Below, piece by piece: positions 33,866-42,496 of a stretch of DNA of 64,000 nt; the stretch's first letter is position 1, and the number at the start of each line of letters is the position of its first letter. Source of the DNA: Melanopsichium pennsylvanicum. Its lineage: Eukaryota > Basidiomycota > Ustilaginomycetes > Ustilaginales. The notes beneath the pieces were generated by a model. That model worked only from the letters and a program-made list of their open reading frames with translations, made no database searches and had not been told where the DNA came from. Position numbers and translations under genes: made by a program. The stretch spans positions 682,001 to 746,000 of the forward strand of contig OAPG01000008.1 in the NCBI GenBank assembly GCA_900208305.1, written 5' to 3'.

Positions 33866-34402
33866 ATGAAGCTCGTCAGGTAAGAATTTGCTCATTCGTA
33901 ACAGCTTTCAAATGTTTTTTTCTGCAATGCCTTTGCTCTCTTGATGACATCCACCGCTCACCACAACTGTCTACATCTTCCTGCCCTTGCTCTGCTTTTT
34001 CTTTTTCTTCTTCTTCTTCTTCTTTTGGGTATTAGGTTCTTGATGAAGCTCAACAACGAGTCGGTCACAATCGAACTCAAGAATGGTACTGTCGTTCACG
34101 GTACCGTCACTGGCGTTGACATTCAGATGAATACCCACCTCAAAACTGTAAAAATGACAGTTCGTGGTCGACCCGCTGTCACACTCGATACGCTTTCCAT
34201 TAGGGGTAACAACATTAGATATTGGATCTTGCCCGATGCATTACCATTGGATATGCTCTTGGTCGACGACGCACCCAAGCCAAAGGGAAAGAGAAAGGAA
34301 CCTGCAGCGAGAGGCGCGAGAGGTGGTGGAATCATGGACAGAGGTCGTGGCAGAGGTAGAGGAGCGGGTGGTATGCGTGGTGGACGCGGTCGTGGCCGTT
34401 GA
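33866..34402 (+). CDS. SMD1: Small nuclear ribonucleoprotein Sm D1
   Basis: A core Sm protein of the U1, U2, U4 and U5 snRNPs. The first coding exon is only 14 nt (33866-33879, MKLV plus two bases). A 156-bp intron with GTAAGA donor and a long TTC tract before TTAG leads to exon 2 (34036-34402), completing [20 protein letters not shown]; the product is 126 aa. Sm1 has [20 protein letters not shown] and Sm2 has [18 protein letters not shown]. The C-terminus is an Arg-Gly tail (GRGRGRG), the site of symmetric dimethylation in other species. It converges on the peroxiredoxin-like gene. Confidence 0.97.
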
Positions 34403-34659
34403 TTTCACTGTCACACAGAGTTACGTTGGACATTATGGCGATATTGTCTAGATGTTGGCACCAGAGCCTTCGCCCTTCTCATTGTACTTTTATGCTTTCT
34501 CAATCACCAAAACAATTTTCTCAGCGACGCTCAGACGTGTAGCCTTTGCATCCGGCAAACATCTTGAACGCAGCTCGTAGCAGTGTGCATTCTTTGCAGA
34601 TTGTGCAGTAATGAGCATGAGTCTTGGATTTCGGTTTGTCTGTTTTGACATTTGCTCCT

Positions 34660-35280
34660 TCAAGCTTGCACATCTGCCGCCGCCGCCGCCGCCGCCGCCG
34701 CAGCATCCCTAGCATGAACTTCATCCATCAATTCCTGTTCAGTCCTCAGTAAGCCTTGAGCCTGTTTCGGCGCCTCTTCGGGGTTTCTTATCGGATAGTC
34801 CAATCTCGTAATCTGACCTCCGTTCAGTAGCAGCGTCATCCTTTTCAGATAGCTCTTCCCCTGTAACTCGAACGTCGGAATTTCCAGTACTTTTGTCAAC
34901 TCCAACTTTTCATCCGACAACAAATCAAACGGCAACATTAGTCTCTGCTTTGCTTCTATTTGTTCAACATGCGTTTGTGTTGAAAGACCAAACACCTTGA
35001 GCTGCGGTTCCTTGGCGAGGAGGTGCGGCAGGTGGGTAGCCACAGATATGAGGTGAGGTGTGCAACCAGAGGCTCCAGGGATGTCGGACCATCCAGAGGG
35101 TGTTGAACGAAGAGGCGAGGCAGTTGAAGGGTAGACAAATAGCATGATGGGATGCCGAAGCGAAAGGGTGAACAGATCCACCGTTGTACCAGACGTTGAC
35201 GCTAGGTCGATCAGGGCGGGGAGAGGGTGTCCGAGCAGGTGAAATGCGGCCCGATCTTCGATTCCGTTTGCCTCTGTCAT
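34660..35280 (-). CDS. Peroxiredoxin-like (AhpC/TSA-fold) protein
   Basis: A 206-aa protein with a thioredoxin-like fold: HPLPALIDLASTSGTTVDL, a core strand IMLFVYPSTASP, then DIPGASGCTPHLISV, which holds the cysteine expected to react with peroxides in the GCTP context of PrxQ/BCP-type enzymes, and KVFGLSTQ, LPFDLLSDEKLEL. It has only the one cysteine in that region, so a 1-Cys mechanism is likely. The C-terminus ends in a run of about ten alanines encoded by a GCC/CGC triplet repeat at 34679-34702. Predicted cytosolic; no targeting signal is seen. Confidence 0.8.
   Translation of the reverse strand: MTEANGIEDRAAFHLLGHPLPALIDLASTSGTTVDLFTLSLRHPIMLFVYPSTASPLRSTPSGWSDIPGASGCTPHLISVATHLPHLLAKEPQLKVFGLSTQTHVEQIEAKQRLMLPFDLLSDEKLELTKVLEIPTFELQGKSYLKRMTLLLNGGQITRLDYPIRNPEEAPKQAQGLLRTEQELMDEVHARDAAAAAAAAAADVQA
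34679..34702. repeat. GCC triplet repeat encoding an alanine tail
   Basis: A CCG/GCC triplet tract within the 3' end of the peroxiredoxin-like gene, giving a polyalanine tract near its C-terminus. Confidence 0.8.
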
Positions 35281-35396
35281 GATCAGTGTGTTTGATCTCT
35301 GTGTTACAACACGGTAAGCTGAACTGACAAGTGGTCTTCAGAGGCGGGTATCGAGTAGGTGGCTTTGACAGTTACAAAGCGCTTTTACTCTAAGAA

Positions 35397-35899
35397 ATGA
35401 AGGAGGAACGAGGTGGACCCTGCGAATGTGAACGACTCTGCAACCCGCAATCCGAGGATGAAATCGGCCGAGATGCGCACTTTCCTCCTCCTCAAAAATT
35501 TGGACGCCCTTTTCGACGATTGCAGGATCGACAAGATTTGCTTCCCTCTGTCTCTCATCTTGACTTCTTATCTTCTTTCCTGTCTCTTCATCATATCGCC
35601 TCGACCATCACTCGCAACGTCCTTTCGTTACCCTGTGATGTTGTCGAACGTGTCCATCATTTAAGGTAAGTACATGTTCCTTAGCATACGGCCAAGAAAG
35701 GGCTGACGAAGCGAATGACGACAACACAACATCAATATTTTATAATCTGTCAATCCTCCGAATCAATCTCCCCCCTTTCATCCTCTTCTCTTCTTGCTTC
35801 AATTCTTTTCCTCGTTCAAACGGCGCTTTTTCTGTTCGGTTCTGACTGATTCAATTCGTGTCGACGAGTAGTAAGGCGCTGTGGAGAAAGGTGGAGTAG
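35397..35899 (+). CDS. Candidate small two-exon gene of unknown function
   Basis: An ATG at 35397 opens 89 codons ending exactly at a consensus donor (AAG|GTAAGT, intron from 35666). A CTGAC branch-like sequence near 35843 and a TAG acceptor at 35869-35871 follow. Joining them gives a 98-aa protein ending SKALWRKVE. No domain is recognised and the composition is ordinary. The alternative is a spliced non-coding transcript. It is divergent from the peroxiredoxin-like gene at 35280. The splice signals are the main support. Confidence 0.28.
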
Positions 35900-36279
35900 G
35901 TGGAAGAGGGAGCGGGACAGATATCTGTGGAGAACTTGTTTTAAAGATTACCGACGCTTAAGTTTCGCAAGCGAAAAGCATCGAGACATATCAACAGTTG
36001 ACTGATCCGTTCTGTTTCTTCTTGCTTGCTCGACACTTGATATACATCTCGCGTATTTTTCAGCTTCTTACAATGCCAGTATGGCTCCTTTCCTAACCCC
36101 CTTTTGTGTTTGGGTGTTGACGTCTGTGATATTCGAGGCGCACGAGCCGACAACCATGCCATATTTAGAGCCATACCCATCTAAATGCACAAATTTGAGA
36201 CTCACATACACACTTGACGAGATGCATTTGCAGAGCTGAATATAGAAACAATGACAAGAACAACCAACCCGCGACGACT
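35900..36279. other. Intergenic region downstream of AP-2 mu
   Basis: About 380 bp. A short minus-strand frame (35941-36180) has no domain and probably lies in 3' untranslated sequence of the AP-2 mu gene. Confidence 0.35.
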
Positions 36280-37563
36280 TTAGAACCGAATCAGATAACT
36301 ACCATTACTCCTCGTCAAATATCTCACCCATTTTACACTCTGGTAGTTGCTCTTTTCAAACACCTTGAGATACCTCACCAGCAATCCTGAACTGGTAAAC
36401 ATCAACACTTGGAAATCCACCTCGATGGGTGGCCTGCTCCACTGTTTTCTTACCGTTGTATTACTCAATTCTGCATCGGCACCAAAACTCGCCTCTCCAC
36501 CTCCTTGGATTCTCTGGATCTTCCAAACAATGTGGTTCTCGGCTGGAACGTATTTCGCCTTGCCAATGCTCACCTGACACTTGACCGTAGATGTGTTCAA
36601 TGGGGTTGGAATACGCAACACCACATTGGTCGCGTTGAGCTTCGAGTCGAAATTGGCCTTGAGGTTGAGAGTGTATTCCACCTTGGATTTTGAGATCTCC
36701 TCGACGATGGCGTGCACTTTGAAAGGAAGGTTGACGTTGGTGGTGGAACGGTAACGCATGAGCTCGAATTCTCCATCCGGTGGAATAAAAGAGATGGAGC
36801 GATCGGTATCGTATTTAGACAACTTGACGCATTGGTGGAATTGGCAATCATCGAGCTCGACCGCATCGACTTTACCCCTGTTCTTATCGTTCTTCTCCAA
36901 CACCAACTTGTCATTCAGACCGAAACGGCATTCTGGCATGCCCGTGAGATAGGCTCGCATGAGGATAGCACCATCTATGTCTGCTCGCAAAATGGTGCCC
37001 TTGTTGGACATCAACAGATTCACCGTCTCCACCACGTCCACGAATGCCTCGTTCTTTCTGTACTTGACGTCGGCCCTCCTCCAACTTGTGGCGCCCGTGG
37101 CTTGGATTGTGATCTTGCTCGAATCCTCCCTCACCGCCTGTTCCGACTTGACACCTTCAGTAGTGATGTACATCTTGAGGGTGTCAATGTCCGAATTCTG
37201 TGGATAGCCAAAGTCGAGGATCTCGTCGAGGAGTTCGTAGATCAAGACAAAGTTGTTTTTAACGGCTTCCTCGTCGAACTTTCCACCAAAGTATGATCGA
37301 CCGATGGTGATAACGCGATAGCAGAACTCGAAGACTAGCGCAGCGTTTGCGTTGCACTTTGTGACGGCGACAATGTAAAGGTTCTCGTGGCGAACGTGGA
37401 AGAAGGAGGTGGAGCCGAGTGTGATGATGGGAGAACGAACGTCTGGGTTGGAGACGACTTGAATGCGAAAAATGTCTGCGATAGATCGACGAAGATCGTT
37501 TCGGAAGAGACGAGAGATAAGAACCTCACCTTTCTGATTGAAGATGAAGAATGCCGAGATCAT
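36280..37563 (-). CDS. APM4: AP-2 clathrin adaptor complex subunit mu
   Basis: A 427-aa medium chain of the plasma-membrane clathrin adaptor AP-2, which recognises cargo for endocytosis. The N-terminal longin domain begins MISAFFIFNQKGEVLISRLF, with VRSPIITLGSTSFFHVRHEN and NNFVLIYELLDEILDFGYPQ. The mu-homology domain starts at SWRRADVKYRKNEAFVDVVE and contains LTGMPECRFGLNDKLVLEK, FHQCVKLSKYDTDRSISFIP, PPDGEFELMRYR and the closing LKVFEKSNYQSVKWVRYLTR. The YRKNEAF-type segment and DIDTLKMYITTEGVKSEQ, plus strong overall match to animal AP-2 mu rather than AP-1 mu, support the AP-2 call. The upstream region carries three ACAAAGGGA elements. Confidence 0.95.
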   Translation of the reverse strand: MISAFFIFNQKGEVLISRLFRNDLRRSIADIFRIQVVSNPDVRSPIITLGSTSFFHVRHENLYIVAVTKCNANAALVFEFCYRVITIGRSYFGGKFDEEAVKNNFVLIYELLDEILDFGYPQNSDIDTLKMYITTEGVKSEQAVREDSSKITIQATGATSWRRADVKYRKNEAFVDVVETVNLLMSNKGTILRADIDGAILMRAYLTGMPECRFGLNDKLVLEKNDKNRGKVDAVELDDCQFHQCVKLSKYDTDRSISFIPPDGEFELMRYRSTTNVNLPFKVHAIVEEISKSKVEYTLNLKANFDSKLNATNVVLRIPTPLNTSTVKCQVSIGKAKYVPAENHIVWKIQRIQGGGEASFGADAELSNTTVRKQWSRPPIEVDFQVLMFTSSGLLVRYLKVFEKSNYQSVKWVRYLTRSNGSYLIRF

Positions 37564-37881
37564 GATGGCAGATGTGTGTGAGAGATAGAGAGAGGGAAGT
37601 GGGTTATTACGTATGCCTTTCCACTAAAAAAGCGCGGTTTGCGCGCAGAAGTCGAGGTTCCTATCTAGAGCACACGGTCAATGACTCGCTTTGAAACAAC
37701 AAAAGGGATTGTCTTTATGTGTATGTGCCTGGTCGAGGTAGCGAGTGAGCTGGTGCATGGGTTAGCGGGATCTTTGAGATGCCATACGAAGTGGAATTAA
37801 CGCGACGTTTTGAGCGGAGATGCTGCGGTGATTGAATTGACTACCCAAAGTACGGAAGTTTGTATGGCATTGAGCGTTTGA

Positions 37882-37890
37882 ACAAAGGGA
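37882..37890 (+). promoter_or_regulatory. ACAAAGGGA element 1 (pheromone response element match)
   Basis: An exact match to the 9-bp pheromone response element bound by the HMG-box factor Prf1 in Ustilago maydis. It is about 320 bp upstream of the AP-2 mu start codon. Occupancy is inference. Confidence 0.5.
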
Positions 37891-37921
37891 ATGATGGGTC
37901 TGGAATGGTGTTAGGAGCAGA

Positions 37922-37930
37922 ACAAAGGGA
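37922..37930 (+). promoter_or_regulatory. ACAAAGGGA element 2
   Basis: A second exact copy, same strand, 40 bp from the first; both are preceded by GA or CAGA and followed by A(A/G).. Confidence 0.5.
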
Positions 37931-38091
37931 AGAGAGAGCGTTGTATGATTGATGGACCGGGAGTGTGAGTGTACAGTATTATTAATTATGACCAAAAATC
38001 GGAAGTCAGGGTTTGTTCGAGGGTTTGTGCATGGCAAACACAGCATAGTACAGCACAGCAGCGCTTCATGTGTCTCCACTTTCCCTTTGTT

Positions 38092-38100
38092 TCCTTTTTG
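38092..38100 (-). promoter_or_regulatory. ACAAAGGGA element 3 (inverted)
   Basis: TCCCTTTGT on the plus strand, i.e. the same element in opposite orientation, 162 bp beyond element 2. Confidence 0.5.
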
Positions 38101-38233
38101 GATTACAGCCGAATTTCGAGAGAATTGCAACACTGCCAAACAGCCAAAATCTGAGCTCTCAATCCAGCGGCAAAGAGACAACGCGCTTGTTGAAATGTAT
38201 CAGAATTGTTAGATTGACAACAAACCAAAGATG

Positions 38234-38251
38234 TACAGTAAATTTACTGTA
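38234..38251. promoter_or_regulatory. Perfect 18-bp palindrome TACAGTAAATTTACTGTA (copy 3)
   Basis: The most complete copy of the GTAAATTTAC-centred motif: all 18 bases are self-complementary. It is 153 bp beyond the RRP46 stop codon and about 670 bp upstream of AP-2 mu. Confidence 0.6.
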
Positions 38252-38403
38252 TAGAACGCTGTAACTCGACCTCATCACAGCTGAAACAAAGCACAGTGTT
38301 AAGCACGCATTTCTTTCTCAGAGATACGACCCAAGCCAATCTAGAATTGAAGCAATGCGTACTAATACGGGTTGACAAATATCGGACATGTTGCTACGTA
38401 CGA

Positions 38404-39566
38404 CTAGGCAATCTGCGAGACAATCCTTTTGTGCAAAGTCGCTCGCATGAACGCAACCACGGTAGAGCAAGCATTCAAACAAAGCTCGCGAGCACGCTGC
38501 AGATCCTCCAAGTCGACAGCGCCTTGCGATTCGGCCAGCATCTGCTCAGACACTTCACGAAGCTTGCCTCCCTGGTCTTGCTCGTCCAATGCTTGCGAGA
38601 AGGAGAACGCAAACACATGCGTGCTCAGAGCGTAGTCGAGCTCTAATGGTGTTGGATCTAGCAATACGACAGTGCTGTCAATCGCATGCATCATCAAACA
38701 AAAAGTGAGTTCAAACAAAGGCAAAAGATGTCAACATTCCAGGATCCATTCTGCCGGTGCTCGACGCTTCAGGGCACATATACTCACTTCCCTGTGTACC
38801 TCTTCCTAGAAATGACTCCATTCGTACCCTCTTCGTCCACCTCAATGCCGTCACTCTCGCCACTGTCTTGATGATATTGACGCACAAGACCCGCCAACTG
38901 CGATTCCGAGATCTCAGCCAGATGGCTGTTCTGTCTCAGCACCGTCCCCTGAGCCGCTGGCAAGATTGCGCAAGCACAAGCCGAAATGCTTCCCCTTGCT
39001 GCAATTCCTGCATCCAACAGCGCTAATGACGCAGCATTGATCAATGCAGCCAGCTCGGTCACACTCGGTGGGTTGTCGGGTCCCAACAACAATGGCTGTC
39101 TCGCAACATGTCTCTGACTCGACCCAATGTCCGTATGTATGGTCTGCCCCGAAGATTGTGGCAGAGACGGAGAAGACAGCGTCTGAAGTACTACTTGGAT
39201 TAATGAGCGTGGGTGATGGTGCAGCAAGAGCACGGAGGACAAAGCGGTAGAAAGCGAGTCGGAAAGAGCTTGGGTGGGGATACCTGCGACGCCGTGCTGA
39301 GGCTGAAAGATGACATCCAGAGTGGCTCGATCTGTGAATTCGTCACGGATGCGTACTTCCATGGGTCCTGATACAGAGGCGATCACGTTAACGGGGCCAA
39401 AGCAGAAGGAAGCGCTGGCATCGGATCTTGCCAAGGTGCCTAGCTCAGCAGTCAAGGCTCGCAATGCAGTTGGCGATGTCCTCTTGACGGATGTTTGCAC
39501 TGGCACTTGCACTGGCACTTGCACTGGCACAGATGATGAAGTGGAGGCGACGGGTGCTGATGCCAT
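38404..39566 (-). CDS. RRP46: Exosome core subunit Rrp46-like (RNase PH fold)
   Basis: A subunit of the RNA exosome ring, which supports 3'-5' RNA processing and decay in nucleus and cytoplasm. Exon 1 is 39566-38788 and exon 2 is 38674-38404, with a GTGAGT...GACAG intron in agreeing phase, giving about 349 aa. The RNase PH fold shows LGTLARSDASASFCFGPVNV, VSGPMEVRIRDEFTDRATLD, HPRSLIQVVLQTL, NAASLALLDAGIAARGSISA and, across the junction, NTVVLLDPTPLELD, all matching Rrp46. The N-terminus carries a PVQV repeat encoded by a CACTTGCACTGG tandem at about 39496-39531. It is somewhat longer than yeast Rrp46 because of insertions. Confidence 0.9.
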
Positions 39567-40082
39567 GATTGCTGCTGCTATGTGTGAACCCTAGTTGGTT
39601 GACTAGCTCGTTGCTGGAATAATGATAAGAAGAATGGCATTTGGCAAAAAGGTGCAACAGAAACATCAAAGCGTCAAAATTGTAAAGGGCCCGAGTTCCG
39701 AGTGTTGGTTCCAAATTTGGCTGAGATTCTGCCCGCGGCCACGAATTCTTCCGAAGAAAATTGGAGCGCTCTCAATCACTCACTGAACCCTCTTCCTCTT
39801 CCTCTTCCTCTTCCTCTTCCTCTTCCTCTTCCTCTTCCTCTTCCTCTTCCTCTTCCTCTTCCTCTTCCTCTTCCTCTTCCTCTTCCTCTTCCTCTTCCTC
39901 TTCCTCTTCCTCTTCCCTCTTCCTCTTCCCTCTTCCTCTTCCCTCTTCCTCTTCCTCTTCCTCTTCCTCTTCCACTGCCTCAAGCATTCTTTTTCCAAAA
40001 TTCATCGACATACTCCGTCGCAATATCATCGAAAATAACTTCTCGAAAGCATTCAGCACCAGACACGCTGCAGATCGGTGCA
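39567..40082. promoter_or_regulatory. Divergent promoter region of RRP46 and TIM54
   Basis: 516 bp dominated by the CTTCCT array. No gene is seen; the frame through the array has no ATG before 40083. Confidence 0.5.
39788..39976. repeat. Hexanucleotide (TCTTCC)n array with interruptions
   Basis: About 190 bp of the unit TCTTCC/CCTCTT, nearly perfect to about 39914 and then with a few CCC interruptions. It has no stop in any plus-strand frame, reading Leu-Pro, Ser or Ser-like repeats, which creates spurious ORFs; it lies in the TIM54 promoter/leader. Confidence 0.9.
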
Positions 40083-41930
40083 ATGAGCTCGACGCCGCCA
40101 ACATCGTCGTCTTCAACGACACCAGTCACTTCAGCTGCATCCACTTCGACATCCACCTCGACCACAACACCTTCTACCTCCACCTCCTCAGTCAGCAATG
40201 CCACCAAGCCAAAACCTATTCCCCGCGAAGTGCCTCCCGTTCTTCGTCCACTGGAATATATGGGCATCCCCAAATCTGTCCTAGCATGGAAACCTCGCTT
40301 GCCCTCTCGCAATTGGTCCATCTTTCTTGTCACCGTCGGAACTCTTTCCTATTTGTACTACGATGACCGCCGTCAATGTCGACTCATCAAGCAGGACTAC
40401 ATCGACAAAGTCAAGCACCTCTCCACCGAGCCCATGAAGCCTGGAGAATGGCCCCGAAAGATTACTGTCTACGCTACTCGCTCTCCCGGTGATGACGACT
40501 ATGACAAGGCTTTGCGCTACTTCAAAAAGTACGTCAAACCAGTGCTCGTTGCTGCTGGTATCGATTGGGAGGTGACCAACGGTACTCGTCACGGTGGTCT
40601 TGCTCGAGAACTGCGGAGCAAGATTCACGAGAGAAGACGCAAGTTGCTCGGTCTGGAACCTTGGATGGACGAGGTCACCGCCATGTCTCAGACAGCCTTC
40701 TCGCTCACGCCGCAACAGGAATTGCAAAGAGAACTCGACGGCGGTCTCGTGCTGGTCGGCAGACCTGCATACAAAGAATGGGCCTGGGCGCTCAAATTTG
40801 GTTGGTGTACACCACTCGAAGTGCTAAAGCGGGACCGAGATGATGAGCTCGCACAAGAGCTTGCCGAGGACCATGCTTTCGACGAAGTCGCAGCCGAGCC
40901 CTTCAACTCTGCTTCAAGCGTCTCGACATCGAGCGAATTCCTCAACGAGAAGGACAGGGCCATCGCTGCTCTCGCAGAGTCAGGCGAGGAAGATGGAGCT
41001 GGTGCCCCTCTGCCCTCCCGCTTTGGCTCCAGTGCGAACAAATTAGGATCTGCTCCTTACAGCCTTGGATCAGGCCCTAATGCATTCAGTGGCATGATGG
41101 GTCCTTCCCCTACCGCCGCTGCACAGGCCGAAAAGAAGCGCGCCAAGACCGCAGCCGAAGCAGCCGCAGCCCGACTCGACCCCAATTTACTCGCTCCGCC
41201 CTCCCAGATACCCAACCAGCCCCCTATCTGCTTTGTTGATTTCACCAACCTCGTCGGCTGGCGCAACATTCCCACTCGCATGTATCAGTTCTTCCGACAG
41301 CGCGACAAAGTCCGCCACGGTGCCGAGCTCGCCCTTACAATCGTGTACGGCAACAAGGAGACTGCACGCGAGTTCCAACCTGGCCGCCCAGGTACTTTCC
41401 CCAACGAGGTCCCCGATACACCACCCCAAGGCGGCGACCTGGATTGGGGTCTGGAGGGCGAAGAGCGATACCCTCCTTACTTCCTTAAGTCCGACAAAAA
41501 CATTGCCGAATCGAGGGAGAGCTACTACAAAGCGCTCCCCAAGCATCTCAAGGACGCACGCGATTTGGCAAGAGGATTGCGAGAGCCAAGCAAGATCGAA
41601 AAGAATGATCCAAGCAAGACCGAGGCTGAGTTGAGGGAAGACAGGTTCAAGAAGGAGAAGGAGTGGAGGAATGCCGAGATGGGTTTTGAAATCATCAGGC
41701 CTAGCGAGGGCGTCGCCTGGGACGAGAGGTTTAGAGGAAGCTTGAGAGTATTTGAGCTCTCGAGCGAGGTAAAAGAGCAGATTCAGCATGAGCAGCAGTT
41801 GAGAAAGGAGGCAAGCAAGGACAAGGAGCAAAGGGCTTCGGCAGAGGAGAAGATGCTCAAGGAAGAGCAGGCACAGCGTCAAAAGGAGCTCGAGGCACAG
41901 CCTTTGGAAGAGCTTCCAACTGGTCTCTAA
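40083..41930 (+). CDS. TIM54: Mitochondrial inner membrane translocase subunit Tim54
   Basis: A subunit of the TIM22 carrier translocase, which inserts multispanning proteins into the inner membrane. A 615-aa protein from the first ATG after the repeat array. It has a Ser/Thr-rich N-terminus, then PPVLRPLEYMGIPKSVLAWK PRLPSRNW and a membrane segment at about residues 77-93 (SIFLVTVGTLSYLYYDD), characteristic of Tim54. The intermembrane-space domain follows with PRKITVYATRSPGDDDYDKA and LVAAGIDWEVTNGTRHGGLA, later PPICFVDFTNLVGWRNIP. The C-terminus is a charged helix rich in Glu, Lys and Gln. No intron is needed. Confidence 0.94.
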   Translation: MSSTPPTSSSSTTPVTSAASTSTSTSTTTPSTSTSSVSNATKPKPIPREVPPVLRPLEYMGIPKSVLAWKPRLPSRNWSIFLVTVGTLSYLYYDDRRQCRLIKQDYIDKVKHLSTEPMKPGEWPRKITVYATRSPGDDDYDKALRYFKKYVKPVLVAAGIDWEVTNGTRHGGLARELRSKIHERRRKLLGLEPWMDEVTAMSQTAFSLTPQQELQRELDGGLVLVGRPAYKEWAWALKFGWCTPLEVLKRDRDDELAQELAEDHAFDEVAAEPFNSASSVSTSSEFLNEKDRAIAALAESGEEDGAGAPLPSRFGSSANKLGSAPYSLGSGPNAFSGMMGPSPTAAAQAEKKRAKTAAEAAAARLDPNLLAPPSQIPNQPPICFVDFTNLVGWRNIPTRMYQFFRQRDKVRHGAELALTIVYGNKETAREFQPGRPGTFPNEVPDTPPQGGDLDWGLEGEERYPPYFLKSDKNIAESRESYYKALPKHLKDARDLARGLREPSKIEKNDPSKTEAELREDRFKKEKEWRNAEMGFEIIRPSEGVAWDERFRGSLRVFELSSEVKEQIQHEQQLRKEASKDKEQRASAEEKMLKEEQAQRQKELEAQPLEELPTGL

Positions 41931-42496
41931 GCTATCGTGATTGGTTCCGCATTTTGTAAGATCTGGTAGGTCTTTCCCTACTCATGAATTCGCTGCAACA
42001 CATCTCACCATCTTAGTTTCAGTATTTGCTTGAGATTGTACTATGCAGTGTCGTGAGCAAGCACATTAAGCTACACAGTAGTTCTGCTGCGCGAGTCTTT
42101 TCAGAGTCCCCAAAATGCTGTCCAAAAAATTGCATTCAAAAGCAGCAATCGGGCCACAGGTCGAATCGGGGCGGTGCACACCTCGATTGTGAGGTGGAGA
42201 GAGAGATCAACACACATACACTCAGCACTCTTTCCCAACATGATTCTTGCTTTCTCTTCTTGCCCGTCTTCGACACTGATCGTTCAAACCACATCGCGGA
42301 GAGCTGGTAAAGCCATCCAGTGTCGCTGCTTCTCTCGCCTGGCCACTCGCATAATAATTCGCAATCGCCGTTTAATAATGCTCGATTCAGCATAGCCACG
42401 ACTCCGACCCATCTCTTGAGCTGCCCTCCTTCCCGACCTTACGCCGCTGGCTCCTCCCTCAGCAGGCGTCATCAGCAGCTCAGAACCGGCATAAAC
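41931..42496. other. Spacer between TIM54 and AP-3 delta
   Basis: About 565 bp with the TIM54 3' end and the AP-3 delta promoter. The AP-3 delta frame is open back to 42320, but that extension does not look like the family. Confidence 0.4.

Larger units (their letters stand above)
37564..38403. promoter_or_regulatory. AP-2 mu promoter region / RRP46 3' region
   Basis: 840 bp with no convincing gene (a minus-strand frame at 37762-38181 has no domain). It holds three exact ACAAAGGGA elements and a perfect 18-bp palindrome. Confidence 0.5.

Noticed and set aside
39702..40082. N-terminal extension of TIM54 with a Leu-Pro repeat
   Set aside because: The frame is open only because the hexanucleotide array lacks stops; there is no ATG before 40083 and no presequence.
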